Shown here: in pieces, positions 51,527-61,362 of the stretch
Numbering within the stretch: position 1 is the first letter of the stretch
How the letters are laid out: the number at the start of each line of letters is the position of its first letter
Source of the DNA: CAVPMN01 sp963706425
GTDB lineage: Bacteria; Actinomycetota; Acidimicrobiia; Acidimicrobiales; Acidimicrobilacustridaceae
Length of the DNA: 64,000 nt
Direction of reading: 5' to 3'
Assembly (NCBI GenBank): GCA_963706425.1
Contig: CAVPMN010000020.1
Coordinates: 496,001 to 560,000, forward strand
Notes under the pieces: generated by a model
What the model was told of the DNA's origin: nothing
The model's database searches: none
Seen by the model: only the letters and a program-made list of their open reading frames with translations
Program-made: the position numbers and the translations under genes

Positions 51527-53224
51527 ATGCCCACGACCTCCTCCCTGCTCGGTCAACGCACCTTCGACGACCTCGGCACGCCCTTGCACGACGTCACCTT
51601 CTGCGTGGTCGACCTCGAGACCACCGGCGGTTCGGCGCAGTCGTGCGGCATCACCGAGATCGGCGCGGTCAAGCTGCGTGGAGGGGCCTGCCTCGGCACG
51701 TTCCAGACCCTCGTCAACCCCGGCGTGGCCATCCCTCGCGAGATCACGGTGCTCACCGGCATCACCCAGGCGATGGTGGTGCCCGCGCCGCGCATCGACA
51801 CCGTGCTGCCCACGCTGCTCGAGTTCATCGGCGACGCCGTCATCGTCGGGCACAACGTGCGTTTCGACGTCGGCTTCCTCGACGCCGCGCTCGCCCGCTC
51901 GGGCCGACCCCGACTCGCCAACCGGGTCATCGACACCCTGGCGATGGCCCGCCGGCTGCTGCTCGACGAGGTGCCAAACCTCCGGCTCGGCACCTTGGCC
52001 AGCCGTTTGCGGCTCGACCACACACCGAGCCACCGTGCGCTCGACGACGCGTTGGCCACCGGCGACCTGCTGCACGTGCTGCTCGAGCGGGCGGGCAGCC
52101 TCGGCGTCACCGGCCTCGACGACCTGATGGCGCTGCCCACCATGTCGGGGCATGCCCAGGCCTCGAAGCTCAAGCTCACCACCGGACTGCCCCGCTCGCC
52201 CGGCGTCTACCTCTTCCTCGACCGCGCCGGGCGCGTGCTCTACGTCGGCAAGGCCACCAACCTGCGCTCGCGGGTGCGCTCCTACTTCTCGGGCGACAGC
52301 CGCCGCAAGGTCGGCGCGCTGCTGCGCGAGACCCAACACATCGAACACGAGGTGTGCTCCCACCCCTTGGCGGCGGCGGTGCGCGAGGTTCGCCTCATCC
52401 ACGAGCATCAACCGCGCTACAACCGCCAAGCGCGCGACTGGAGTCGCTACGTCTACCTGAAGCTCACCGACGAGGCCTTTCCCCGGCTCTCGATCGTGCG
52501 TGTGGTCCGCGACGACGACGGCCTCTATCTGGGCCCGTTGCCCTCGACCCGGTTCGCCAAGCGTGTCGCCGAGGCGGTCGAAACCGCCGCACCGTTGCGT
52601 CGGTGCACCACACGGCCCGAGGCGAACCGCCGCGAGTCACCGTGCAGCGCCGCGCAGCTCGGCGTGGCCACCTGCCCCTGCTCCGGCGCCATCAGCCAGC
52701 GCGACTACACCGCCATCGTCGACCGAGTGCGGCGAGGCCTCACCGTCGACCCCGAGCTGCTGCTCGCCCCGCTGCGCGAGCGGATGCGTGCGCTGGCCCT
52801 CGCCGAGCGATTCGAGGAAGCGGCCGATGTGCGTGAGCGGGCCGACGCTCTGGCCCAGGCGATCCGCAGGCAACGCCGGCTCGAGGCGCTGCGCGGCAGC
52901 GGTCGGGTGTTGCTGCGCCTGCCCGGGCAAGGCGGCGCGGAGCTGGTGGGAGGCCGCCTCACCCGGGCGTGGGGCGAGGCCAACGACGAGGCTGCTCAGC
53001 TGCCCTTCGCCGAGCCCGTCCCCCTCTCCGGACCCGACGACCCGCCCACGCCGGCCACGCCGGTGCCCCGCGAGCTGGCCGACGAGCTGTCGTGCGTGGC
53101 CAGTTGGCTCGACCAGCGAGCCAACCAGGTCACGCTGATCCACTGCGACACCGGCCTGTCGTCGACGCTGCCGGCGGTGCCCTCGTTCGCTCCCCGGGGC
53201 GGGGTCTTGGCCAAGTCCGCCTGA
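51527..53224 (+). CDS. DnaQ exonuclease-GIY-YIG-UVR fusion (UvrC/Cho-like)
   Basis: 565 residues. Residues about 20-190 form a DEDDh exonuclease (VVDLETTGGSAQSCGITEIGAV; GHNVRFDVGFLD; HRALDDALATGDLL). About 220-300 is a GIY-YIG nuclease (GVYLFLDRAGRVLYVGKATNLRSRVRSYF), and an UVR motif (LAERFEEAADVRERADAL) lies near 435. The UvrC C-terminal RNase H-like and HhH domains are absent. Similar fusions occur in mycobacteria and resemble Cho, an SOS-induced auxiliary excision nuclease. A perfect LexA box precedes it, so DNA-damage induction is very likely. Confidence 0.9.
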   Translation: MPTTSSLLGQRTFDDLGTPLHDVTFCVVDLETTGGSAQSCGITEIGAVKLRGGACLGTFQTLVNPGVAIPREITVLTGITQAMVVPAPRIDTVLPTLLEFIGDAVIVGHNVRFDVGFLDAALARSGRPRLANRVIDTLAMARRLLLDEVPNLRLGTLASRLRLDHTPSHRALDDALATGDLLHVLLERAGSLGVTGLDDLMALPTMSGHAQASKLKLTTGLPRSPGVYLFLDRAGRVLYVGKATNLRSRVRSYFSGDSRRKVGALLRETQHIEHEVCSHPLAAAVREVRLIHEHQPRYNRQARDWSRYVYLKLTDEAFPRLSIVRVVRDDDGLYLGPLPSTRFAKRVAEAVETAAPLRRCTTRPEANRRESPCSAAQLGVATCPCSGAISQRDYTAIVDRVRRGLTVDPELLLAPLRERMRALALAERFEEAADVRERADALAQAIRRQRRLEALRGSGRVLLRLPGQGGAELVGGRLTRAWGEANDEAAQLPFAEPVPLSGPDDPPTPATPVPRELADELSCVASWLDQRANQVTLIHCDTGLSSTLPAVPSFAPRGGVLAKSA

Positions 53225-53315
53225 CTACTTCACTCTGAGTGGTTTCTCCGCTACTCTGACAGTCATCACCGAGCGTGGCGACGCAACCACGGTGACGCGA
53301 GGCGGAGGGACGACC

Positions 53316-56300
53316 ATGAGATAGGGCGAGCTCGGCGCACGCGCGCCGCGGAGATCGACGTTGGGTCAGCTGGCTGGCGGTGGTCGCCATGGGCTCGACG
53401 ATGGTGCTCACCGGCGGTCAGCCGGCGAACGGCACCACCGAGACCATCACCACCGTGTCGATCGGCGACGCCGCAGTCGTCGAGGGCAACAGCAACGCAC
53501 GGACGGTGATGGTGCCGGTGACGCTCTCGAATCCGTTGCCGACGAGGCTGAGAGTGCAGTTCCAGACCGTGGCCGGCACCGCCAAGGCCGGCAGCGACTA
53601 CACGGCCAAGACCGGCAGCATCGCCATCGCCGCGGGCAAGACCGCGGTGAACATCAGCGTGTCGGTGAAGGGCGACACCAACGCCGAGCCCGACGAGCAG
53701 CTCACGGTGCGCCTCACAGGCACCGACGACGCCGGCGTCGCGCTCGACCGCACCGACGGCACGATCACGATGCTCGACGACGACACCGGCGGCGGGTCGG
53801 CCGTGACCGAGCCCGGTTCGGACGGCCCGGACGCCACCGTGTCGATCGGCGATGTCACGGTCGTCGAGGGCAATGCCGGCAAGCGCACCGTGGTGCTGCC
53901 GATGACGCTGTCCGAACCTCTCGCCGATCCGGTCGTGGTCCGCTACGCGACCCGGACGGGGTCCGCCACCGCGCCAGCCGACTTCCGGTCGAAGACGGGG
54001 TCGACCTCGATCGGGGCCGGCAAGGTGTTCGGCACCATCTCGATCGTCACCGTCGCCGACGACCTGGACGAGCCCGACGAGTCCTTCACCGTTTCGCTCA
54101 CCAGCACCGACCTGGCCGGAACGAGCATCGCCCGGTCCGAGGGCCAGGTGACGATCCTCGACGACGACACGCCCACCCCGGTTCGTGCCGGACGCCCCGC
54201 TCGCCCCTACGGCGACGCTGGCCGGCGCCGCGCCCGACCGAGCTCGGGCTGGTCGACGTGTCGTGGACGCCTCCGGCCGACGACGGCAGCAGCCCGATCA
54301 CCGACTACGAGCTCGAGGTGACCACGACGGCTCGACATGGGCTCCCGATCGCCTCGACCGGCACGGTCACGACCTACCGCCACGACTGCGGCCTGCCGGC
54401 GATCACCTGCGCCTACCGGGTCATCGCGGTCAACGCCCTCGGCTCGTCGCCGCCCTCGCCCGCCAGCGATCGAGTCGTCACCCAGGCCGCCCCCGCCGCG
54501 CCCGAGCGCCCCGACGGCGCGCTCGCCCCGGCCGACGGAGACGCTCGGCTCCGTCGACGTCACGCTGGGCTGCACCGCTCGACACCGGCAGCCTGCCGCG
54601 TCACCGGCTACGACCGTCGAGGTGTCCGTCGACGGCGGCCCGTTCGAGCCGGCCGGCGTCACCGGCCCCGACGACCACCACACTGCGCCACTACTGCGGC
54701 CTGCCCGGCGGTCACCTGCACCTACCGGGTATCGGCGAGCAACCCGGTCGGGCCGTCGGGCCCCTCGGAGCCGAGCCAGCCCGGTGGTCACGCCGGGCAC
54801 GCCCGACGCCGTCGACGCGCCTCAGCCGCGCTCGCTGGCGGTCGACGCGAGCGAGCTCGGCGCTGTGGACCTCACGCTGGACGCCGCCGGCCACCGCGGT
54901 CACCGTCGTCGGCTACGACGTCGAGGTGTCGACCGACCTGGGCGCAATCCTGGACGGCCGACGCGCCTACACCGGCACCGAACCGAACGTTCCGCCACGA
55001 CTGTGGGCTGCCCGCCGTCACCTGCACCTATCGGGTGATCGCCGGCTCGGCCGCGGGCGCCGCACCGCCCGTCGCCGTCGAGCGACCCGATCACCACCCA
55101 GGACGTGCCCGCCGCTCCCGACGCCCCGATCGCCGGCCTGCGAGTCTGCACCCGAGTATCCCCACGCCGATCCCGGGCCGGGCACGACGTCGTCTGGACG
55201 CCGCCCGCTGGCGACGGCGGCGCCCCGGTGACGCGGCTACCAGGTGGAGGTCGTCGACCGACGCGGCGCGACGTGGGCCGATGTCGGCTCCTCTCGATGC
55301 GGCCACACTCGAGGCCGCCCACGACTGCGGCGTGCCCGGCCGTCACGTGCACCTATCGCGGTGGCGGCGACCAACACGGTGGGCACCGGGCAGGCCTCAC
55401 CCCCGAGTGCAGCCCGTCACCACCCAGGGCACACCCGGCGTCACCCGGTGCGCCGTACGTCCTGCTGGTCGGCGCCGACCCGGCCAACCTCGGCTTCGTC
55501 GACCTGCAGTGGACACCGCCCAGTCGTCCGACGGCGGGCTCACCCGTCTCGTCGTACGCGCTCGAGGTGTCGACCGACGGCGGCTCGTCGTGGGCGCCTG
55601 TGACCCTCCTGCCGGGTGACGTCACGACCTACGGGCACTTCTGCGGGCTCCCCGCGATCACGTGCACCTACCGCGTCAGCGCCGCCAACGCCGTCGGCCT
55701 GTCGCTGCCCTCGCCGCGCGAGCAGCCCGTGACCACCCAGGCCTGCCCGCGGCGCCCGACGCTCCCACCGCCACGCCCGCCGGACCCCGAGCCCGACCAG
55801 GACGGTCTCATCGACGTCGTCGTGGACCGCGCCCGTCCGCCGACGGCGGCGCACCCGTCACCGGCTACCAGCTGCAGCGCTCGAAGGACGGGGCGCGACC
55901 TGGCAGGCCGTCGCCGACGTCGACGCCGACACCACCGGTGCTGCGGTCGCGTGCGGCACGGCGATCGTCGAGTGCACCTACCGGGTCGCTCGCGAGTCAA
56001 CGCGGTCGGGCCATCCGCTGCCGTCGGACCCGAGCGAACGCTGTCGCCGGGCGCACGGCCCGCTCGAACTTCATCGTGGTCATGACCGACGACCAGTCGC
56101 CCGACTCGGTGCCCTACTACATGCCCTACACCGACACGCTCGACGAGCGCGAGGACGGCGTGTGGACCTTCGACCAGGCCGTCGCCACGTCCCCGTTGTG
56201 CGGCCCCAGCCGGATCAGCTTCCTCACCGCCCTGAACGTCGATCACCACGGCGTGAACTGCAACACCGGCGGCACGGACCAGTGCGAGCGCTACGACGAG

Positions 56301-57489
56301 GCCACCGCGAACTCCTACCCGGTCTGGCTCAAGGCGCGGGCTACTCGACGAGCTACAGCGGCAAGTACATCAACCGCTACCCCTGCACCGGCGAGGGCGC
56401 GGCGGCCGGCTGGCCCAACCCGCCCGGCTGGGACGACTGGCACGCCGTCGAAGAGCGACGCGATGGCGTTCACCAACAAGTTCAACGTCATCGAGAACGG
56501 CACCGAGGTCACGTACAACACGCAAGTCCGGCGGCGTGCCCGTCGGCCCGCAGGCCTACGGCACCTACCTCTTCGGCGACCTCGCCCAGCAGCACATCGA
56601 GACCTGCGCCGAGCCGTGCCTCACGGTCTACATGCCGACCGCGCCGCACATCGCCGGCGCTCGCTGCCCGACGACTTCGACAGCCACGGACTACCCGCTG
56701 CCCGGGCATGCTCGAGCGCCATCCGTCGTGGAACGAGGGCTGCACCGGCTACGACCCGATCGACGACAAGCCGACCTCCTGCACCAGACCAGTCATCTGC
56801 AAGCCGGCGTCGCGCCAAGTCGCGCTCGGTCGACCAGGACTCGCTCCAGGCCGTCGACCGGGAGATCGAAGACCTGATCGAGGCGGCCAAGGCCCGCGGC
56901 GTGTGGGATCGCACGGTGCTGATCTTCACCTCCGACCACGGCTTCCAGCATCACAACAACAGCATCGGCGGCAAGCAGGTCCCCTACGAGATGAGCGTCC
57001 GCGTGCCGCTCTCGTGCGGATTCCCGGCACTGCCGGCGGGCACGGTCGATCGACCTCGTCACACTCACCGACGTCACGGCCACCATCACCGATCTCGCCG
57101 ACGCGCCACCTCCCAGGCCGGTCGACGGGCGCTCCTTCGTCCCGCGCGCTCACGGGCGGCAGCGCACCTCGCGACGCCGCCTACATCTCCATGCCGGAGA
57201 TCAGCGGCGACACGCAGGCCAAGATCCGCCCTGGTTCTCGATCCGTCAGGACTGCACGGTGCACACGCCGTGCTACAAGATCGTCAAGTACCCGCCGTCG
57301 GTCTACAAGAACGTCAGCTACGGCACCGAGTGGGAGCTCTACAACCTCACGGCCGATCCGTACGAGCTGCAGAACCTGATGCCCAACGACGTCACCGGCT
57401 ACGCCGGCGTTCCCGGATGGGACACGCCCGACGTGCTCGCCCTCCAGGCTCGCCTCGAACAGGCGATCCTCGACGGCGACATCGGCTGA
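53316..57489 (+). pseudogene. Secreted Calx-beta/FnIII/sulfatase protein, many frameshifts
   Basis: GGAGGG (53304-53309) precedes ATG 53316; one extra base near 53322 creates an early stop, and without it a signal peptide (RRWVSWLAVVAMGSTMVL) reads through. Then two Calx-beta domains (TVSIGDAAVVEGNSNARTV...; TVSIGDVTVVEGNAGKRTV... ending QVTILDDDTP), about six FnIII repeats each ending in HDCGLPAVTCTYRV-like Cys pairs, and a sulfatase domain: FIVVMTDDQSPDS, the modified-Cys motif SPLCGPSRISFLT, YSTSYSGKYINRYP, VLIFTSDHGFQHHN, ending NLTADPYELQNL and a stop at 57487-57489. More than twenty frame changes are needed. Whether it is one gene or a fusion of two cannot be settled. Confidence 0.75.
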
Positions 57490-57509
57490 CCCCGCGTTAG
57501 CCTGGGGCC

Positions 57510-58172
57510 GTGCGTCAGTTCGTCCTCTGGACCTCCGCCTTCCTGCTCACGTGGATCGCGTTGGCCATGCTGGCGTTCGTCGTCCTCCGGTGGCGGCTGC
57601 ACCGCTCCAACCGGGTCAGCCCGGCGATGAAGAGCCCGGCGCCCATCGTGTGGCTGTGGTCTCCCACGCAGCCGGCCCGCCTCCACCGCCGGTTGCGCAC
57701 GGCCACCCGCGAGATCCACCTCTCCCCCGCCCACAAGCAGGCCGGGCCCTCGTTGTCGGTCGACGAGCTGCGCTGCGAGCTCGAATACCAGGCCGTCGAG
57801 CTCGACCACCACGTGGTGGCTGCCGCCCATCATCCACGGGCCCAGCGGCGCTCGCTGTTGCGTCAGCTCGACAGTCAGGTCACCGAGGTCGAGCGTCTGT
57901 CGGTTCGCCTCTCGCGGCTGACCCGCCCGGCCGGCACCCCCGCCAGCGGTTGGGACGCCCAGCCGCCCGAGGTGCTCGAGCGAATCTCCCGCCAGCTCGA
58001 CCTGCTCGACGAAGCCCAGGACGAGCTCACCGAGATCGAGCGAGCTGCCGGGTTGGTCGACATCGACCGGTTGCTCGCCCCGATGCAGCGGCCGGTGGCC
58101 TCACCGCTGCCGCCTCCGGCCTCGGGGCCGATCCTCAGCGATCCGCGGCGACGCGCGACCCGACCTCGATGA
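57510..58172 (+). CDS. Membrane-anchored protein of unknown function
   Basis: 220 residues. One N-terminal membrane segment (FVLWTSAFLLTWIALAMLAFVVL), then a long charged helical region with heptad-like leucines (SLLRQLDSQVTEVERLSVRLSRL; LERISRQLDLLDEAQDELTEIERA) and a Pro-rich tail. No named family. GTG at 57510 lies six bases after TAGCCT (57498-57503). The last 38 bases overlap the 3' end of trpD on the other strand. Confidence 0.65.
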   Translation: MRQFVLWTSAFLLTWIALAMLAFVVLRWRLHRSNRVSPAMKSPAPIVWLWSPTQPARLHRRLRTATREIHLSPAHKQAGPSLSVDELRCELEYQAVELDHHVVAAAHHPRAQRRSLLRQLDSQVTEVERLSVRLSRLTRPAGTPASGWDAQPPEVLERISRQLDLLDEAQDELTEIERAAGLVDIDRLLAPMQRPVASPLPPPASGPILSDPRRRATRPR

Positions 58173-59197
58173 GGCGATCGAGGGTGGCGGCGGCCGCCCC
58201 GCTGTCGATCGACTGACGAGCCTGCTCCACACCCGTCGCCAAGGTCGTCGACCAATCCGGCCACCCACAGTCCCGCAGCCGCGTTGGCCGTGACGATGTC
58301 GCGATGCGGGCTCTGCTCGCCGGCCAGCACCCGTCGGGCGATGGCCGCATTCTCGCCGGCATCGCCGCCCTTCACCATCTCGGCGCCGACCACCTCGAGA
58401 CCGAGCTCGGCCGGGTCGAGCTCATAGGTGCGCACCTGGCCCTCGGCCAGCTCGTGCACCGTGGTCTTGCCGGTGGTGGTGATCTCGTCCATGCCGTCGT
58501 GGCCGTGCACCACCATGGCTCGCGGCGCACCCCGCGCCCGCAGCACCCCGATGACGGTGGGGGCCATCTGCGGGTCGCTCACGCCGATGACCTGACGCAG
58601 CACCCCGGCGGGGTTCGACAACGGACCGAGGAAGTTGAAGACGGTGGGCACGCCGAGCTCGGCTCGCACCGGGCCCGCGTGGCGCATGGCCGGATGGAAC
58701 GCCCGGGCGAAGCAGAACCCGATGCCTGCCTCGCGCACGCAGGTGGCCACCGCCGAACCGTCGAGCTCGATCGGCACACCGAGCGCCTCGAGCAGGTCGA
58801 ACGACCCGCTCGTCGACGAGGCCTTGCGGTTGCCGTGCTTGCACACCTTGGCACCGGCGCCGGCGGCGACGAGGGAGCTCATCGTCGACACGTTGAGGGC
58901 GTGCACCCGTCGGGTGGGGGCGCCGCCGGTGCCCACGATGTCGATGGCGTGTGCAGCGTCGTCACCCAGATCGACCGACGCCGCCGCGTCGAGCATGGCC
59001 CCGACCATGCCCGTCATCTCGTCGATCGACTCGCCTTTCATGCGCAGGGCGACGATGAACGCGGCGATCTGTGCAGGTGTGGCGGTGCCGGCCAGGATCT
59101 CGCCCATGGCGCTCGCCGCCTGAGCCCCGGTGAGGTCCTGTCCGGCGACGAGCGTGCCGAGCACCGCCCGCCAGCCGCCGAGGTCGTCGAAGGTCAT
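58135..59197 (-). pseudogene. trpD: Anthranilate phosphoribosyltransferase, one frameshift
   Basis: Second step of tryptophan synthesis. Start ATG 59197; QAASAMGEILAGTATPAQIAAFIVALRMKGES, the PRPP loop DIVGTGGA, NVSTMSSLVAAGAGAKVCKHGNRKASS, FNFLGPLSNPA and HGHDGMDEITTTGKT are all typical. The frame changes near 58241: after GLWVAGLVDDL the next frame continues ATGVEQARQSIDSGAAAATLDRLIEVGSR and stops at 58135. Length is 354 codons plus one base, so one extra base in CCTT explains it. No other trp genes are adjacent. Confidence 0.9.
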
Positions 59198-59214
59198 CCC
59201 CCGATCCTGACAGG

Positions 59215-59451
59215 TCAGGCGGTGCGGCGGCGCTGGCGGATGATCCGGCGTCGTTCCCGCTCGGTGGCGCCGCCCCAGATGCCTTCCTTCTCCCGGTAGC
59301 CGAGCGCATGTTCGAGGCACGGCTCACGCACCGGGCACTCGGCGCAGACGTCCTTGGCCGGTACGGCAGCGTCGTCGTCGTCGAGCGTGGGATAGAAGAT
59401 CTGCGGATCGAGGCCTTGGCATGCAGCCTTGGCCCGCCAGGACTGGTTCAT
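59215..59451 (-). CDS. WhiB-family iron-sulfur regulator
   Basis: 78 residues. The four cluster cysteines are in AACQG and CAECPVREPC (C...CxxCx5C); the beta-turn GIWGGATERERRRIIRQRRR and basic tail complete the Wbl fold. Binds [4Fe-4S] and partners with the principal sigma factor. ATG 59451 (NQSWRAKAACQG) is chosen; an upstream frame extension lacks conservation. Which WhiB subgroup it belongs to is not clear. 17 bases separate its stop from the trpD start. Confidence 0.92.
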   Translation of the reverse strand: MNQSWRAKAACQGLDPQIFYPTLDDDDAAVPAKDVCAECPVREPCLEHALGYREKEGIWGGATERERRRIIRQRRRTA

Positions 59452-59550
59452 CGGGGGGAATCGGCTCCCACGAGATGTCGGAGGTGAAACGGGAACGAGT
59501 GAGTATCGTCGCCGCCTCCCCCGACTGTCCAAATGTCCTGGCTGGGCGGC

Positions 59551-60156
59551 TCAGGGCCGCAGGTCGGCCAGCAGCTCCGCCCGGGTGTCGTCGGTGAGCT
59601 GGGTCTCCTCCAGGTAGGCGGGGTGGTCGATGACCAGCCACACCGGACCGTTGGCGAAACGCTCGACCTGGTCGGCGTCGAGGTCGAAGTGCACGTAGTG
59701 CACCGAAGCGGTGACCTCGTCACGGGTGAGCTGGCGCTCGTGCTCGGCGTCGACCCGACAGCGCACGTCGACGGCGTCGTCGCCCTCGCCGATGCGCAGC
59801 AGCACCGAACGCTCGATGCCCACCAGCTTCGGCAACCACTCGCGGAGCTGATCGTCCGAGGTGAGCTCGATGAACAGCGTGGCGGCCAGCGAGCCCGGCT
59901 CGGGGATCAGGGGGTTGTAGATCCCGAGCTCGACCTCGATGCCCTCGTCGGTGAAGATGCGCTCGGCCCGGGCCATCTCCTGGATCTGGAAGCGGATGGT
60001 GTCTCGGTTCTCGAACAGCAGGGTGACGAACAGCCCCACGTGCACCCGGCGGCGCTTCTTCAGGGCGATCACGTGGGAGCGGAACTCGACACGCTCGCGC
60101 TCGTAGGCGCGCAGGTCGGCGATGTCGTCGAGGGTCAGCTTGCGATCGGTGGTCAT
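59551..60156 (-). CDS. DUF3501 family protein
   Basis: 201 residues. KLTLDDIADLRAYERERVEFRSHVIALKKRRRVHVGLFVTLLFENRDTIRFQIQEMARAERI is the DUF3501 signature. Function unknown; the family is known for sitting next to rubrerythrin, as here. A strong hairpin (60220-60250) separates it from rubrerythrin, so its expression relative to rubrerythrin may be lowered or set by RNA processing. Confidence 0.88.
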   Translation of the reverse strand: MTTDRKLTLDDIADLRAYERERVEFRSHVIALKKRRRVHVGLFVTLLFENRDTIRFQIQEMARAERIFTDEGIEVELGIYNPLIPEPGSLAATLFIELTSDDQLREWLPKLVGIERSVLLRIGEGDDAVDVRCRVDAEHERQLTRDEVTASVHYVHFDLDADQVERFANGPVWLVIDHPAYLEETQLTDDTRAELLADLRP

Positions 60157-60219
60157 GGCGATGTCCTGCTCAGGTTCGGAGGCTCATCTCGGAGACTCGT
60201 GGTGGGAGGTCGGTACGCG

Positions 60220-60250
60220 GAAGGGGGGACGACCAGGCCGTCCCCCCTTC
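60220..60250 (-). terminator. Strong 12-bp hairpin after rubrerythrin
   Basis: GAAGGGGGGACG (60220-60231) pairs perfectly with CGTCCCCCCTTC (60239-60250) around a 7-base loop. There is no T-tract, so it may be a GC-rich actinobacterial terminator, an mRNA-stabilising element, or both. The palindrome CACTGCAGTG (60250-60259) adjoins it on the rubrerythrin side. Confidence 0.75.
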
Positions 60251-60269
60251 ACTGCAGTGCGGTGATCGA

Positions 60270-60681
<412 letters not shown>

Positions 60682-60689
<8 letters not shown>

Positions 60690-61191
60690 TCGTGTATGCA
60701 TCTCCTCGTTGTGGGACCGGTTGGCCCCGGGTTGGATCGGGTTTGGCAGCATCTTCGAGGGAGACCTCGCCCGGGTCTGGCTGGCAGCCAGGGCAGAGCC
60801 CTCTGAAGACGATCTCGGTGGTGGACAGGCGGTAGCCGTGCTCGGCACCGGGCGGCACCTGCACGTCGGTGAAGTCGGCGTAGACGTCGTGCACCCGCCC
60901 GCACCGCTCGCACACCAGATGGTGGTGCGGATCGGGGTTGGGGTCGAAGCGGGCCGAGCCGGTGCCGAGGTCGATCTGGGTGAGCTCACCCATGTCGGCC
61001 AGGTCGTGCAGCGTCTGGTAGACGGTGCGCAGCGAGATGGTGGGCATCTCGCCGACGACCTCGTCGTAGACCGACTCGGCGGACGGATGGTCGCTCGTGC
61101 CGGCCAGCGCCCGGAAGATGCACTGCCGCTGGGGCGTGACCTTCAGGCCTTGGGCTCGGAACAGCTCGGTGAGCTCGGCCGGCGACTTCAC
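60682..61191 (-). CDS. Fur-family regulator (PerR/FurA-like)
   Basis: 169 residues. Winged helix LKVTPQRQCIFRALAGTSDHPSAESVYDEVVGEMPTISLRTVYQTLHDL, metal site PDPHHHLVCERCGRVHDVY with HHH and CxxC, and a second CPGC structural zinc pair. Coupling to rubrerythrin suggests peroxide or iron sensing (PerR/FurA) rather than zinc. GTG 61191 is chosen because TAGGGT (61199-61204) lies seven bases before it; an upstream GTG is also in frame. Overlaps rubrerythrin. Confidence 0.88.
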
Positions 61192-61198
61192 GGCGGTC

Positions 61199-61250
61199 AC
61201 CCTACCAGCAGATTTCAACAATTGTTACTTAACAGATACTGAAGATCTCA
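61199..61250 (-). promoter_or_regulatory. fur promoter with AT-rich palindrome
   Basis: The -10 TAGGGT (61199-61204) is leaderless relative to GTG 61191. An AT-rich island, unusual in this DNA, spans about 61205-61250 and centres on the perfect palindrome AACAATTGTT (61217-61226). Its position over the -35 region suggests a Fur/PerR operator and autoregulation; it does not match a textbook Fur box exactly. Confidence 0.55.
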
Positions 61251-61257
61251 CGACCGA

Positions 61258-61313
61258 GATCGGCCGTCCCCGCCGGCCTCAGTCCCTCTGGATCGGCCGT
61301 CCCCGCCGGCCTC
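61258..61313. repeat. Tandem 23-bp repeat upstream of glpD
   Basis: The 23-base sequence starting GATCGGCCGTCCCCGCCGGC occurs twice, at 61258-61280 and 61291-61313, identical, with a 33-base period. Each copy holds a hairpin (GGCCG/CGGCC, 7-base loop). The second copy ends just before the likely glpD -10, TACGAT (61317-61322), so the pair could be a regulator site. Confidence 0.8.
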
Positions 61314-61362
61314 TCGTACGATGGCCCCGACTCACCGCTCGACCCAAACAGGAGCCTCCCCC

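Noticed and set aside
48579..53224. Prophage or defence island
   Set aside because: HNH, NYN and GIY-YIG genes suggested it, but there are no phage structural genes, integrase, att repeats or composition change; all are known chromosomal actinobacterial families.
53322..57489. Programmed ribosomal frameshifting in the sulfatase gene
   Set aside because: More than twenty shifts at unrelated sequences, without a repeated slippery site, cannot be programmed; sequence error or decay is far more likely.
61258..61313. CRISPR array (two identical 23-bp units)
   Set aside because: Only two copies, a 10-base gap rather than a spacer, and no cas genes.
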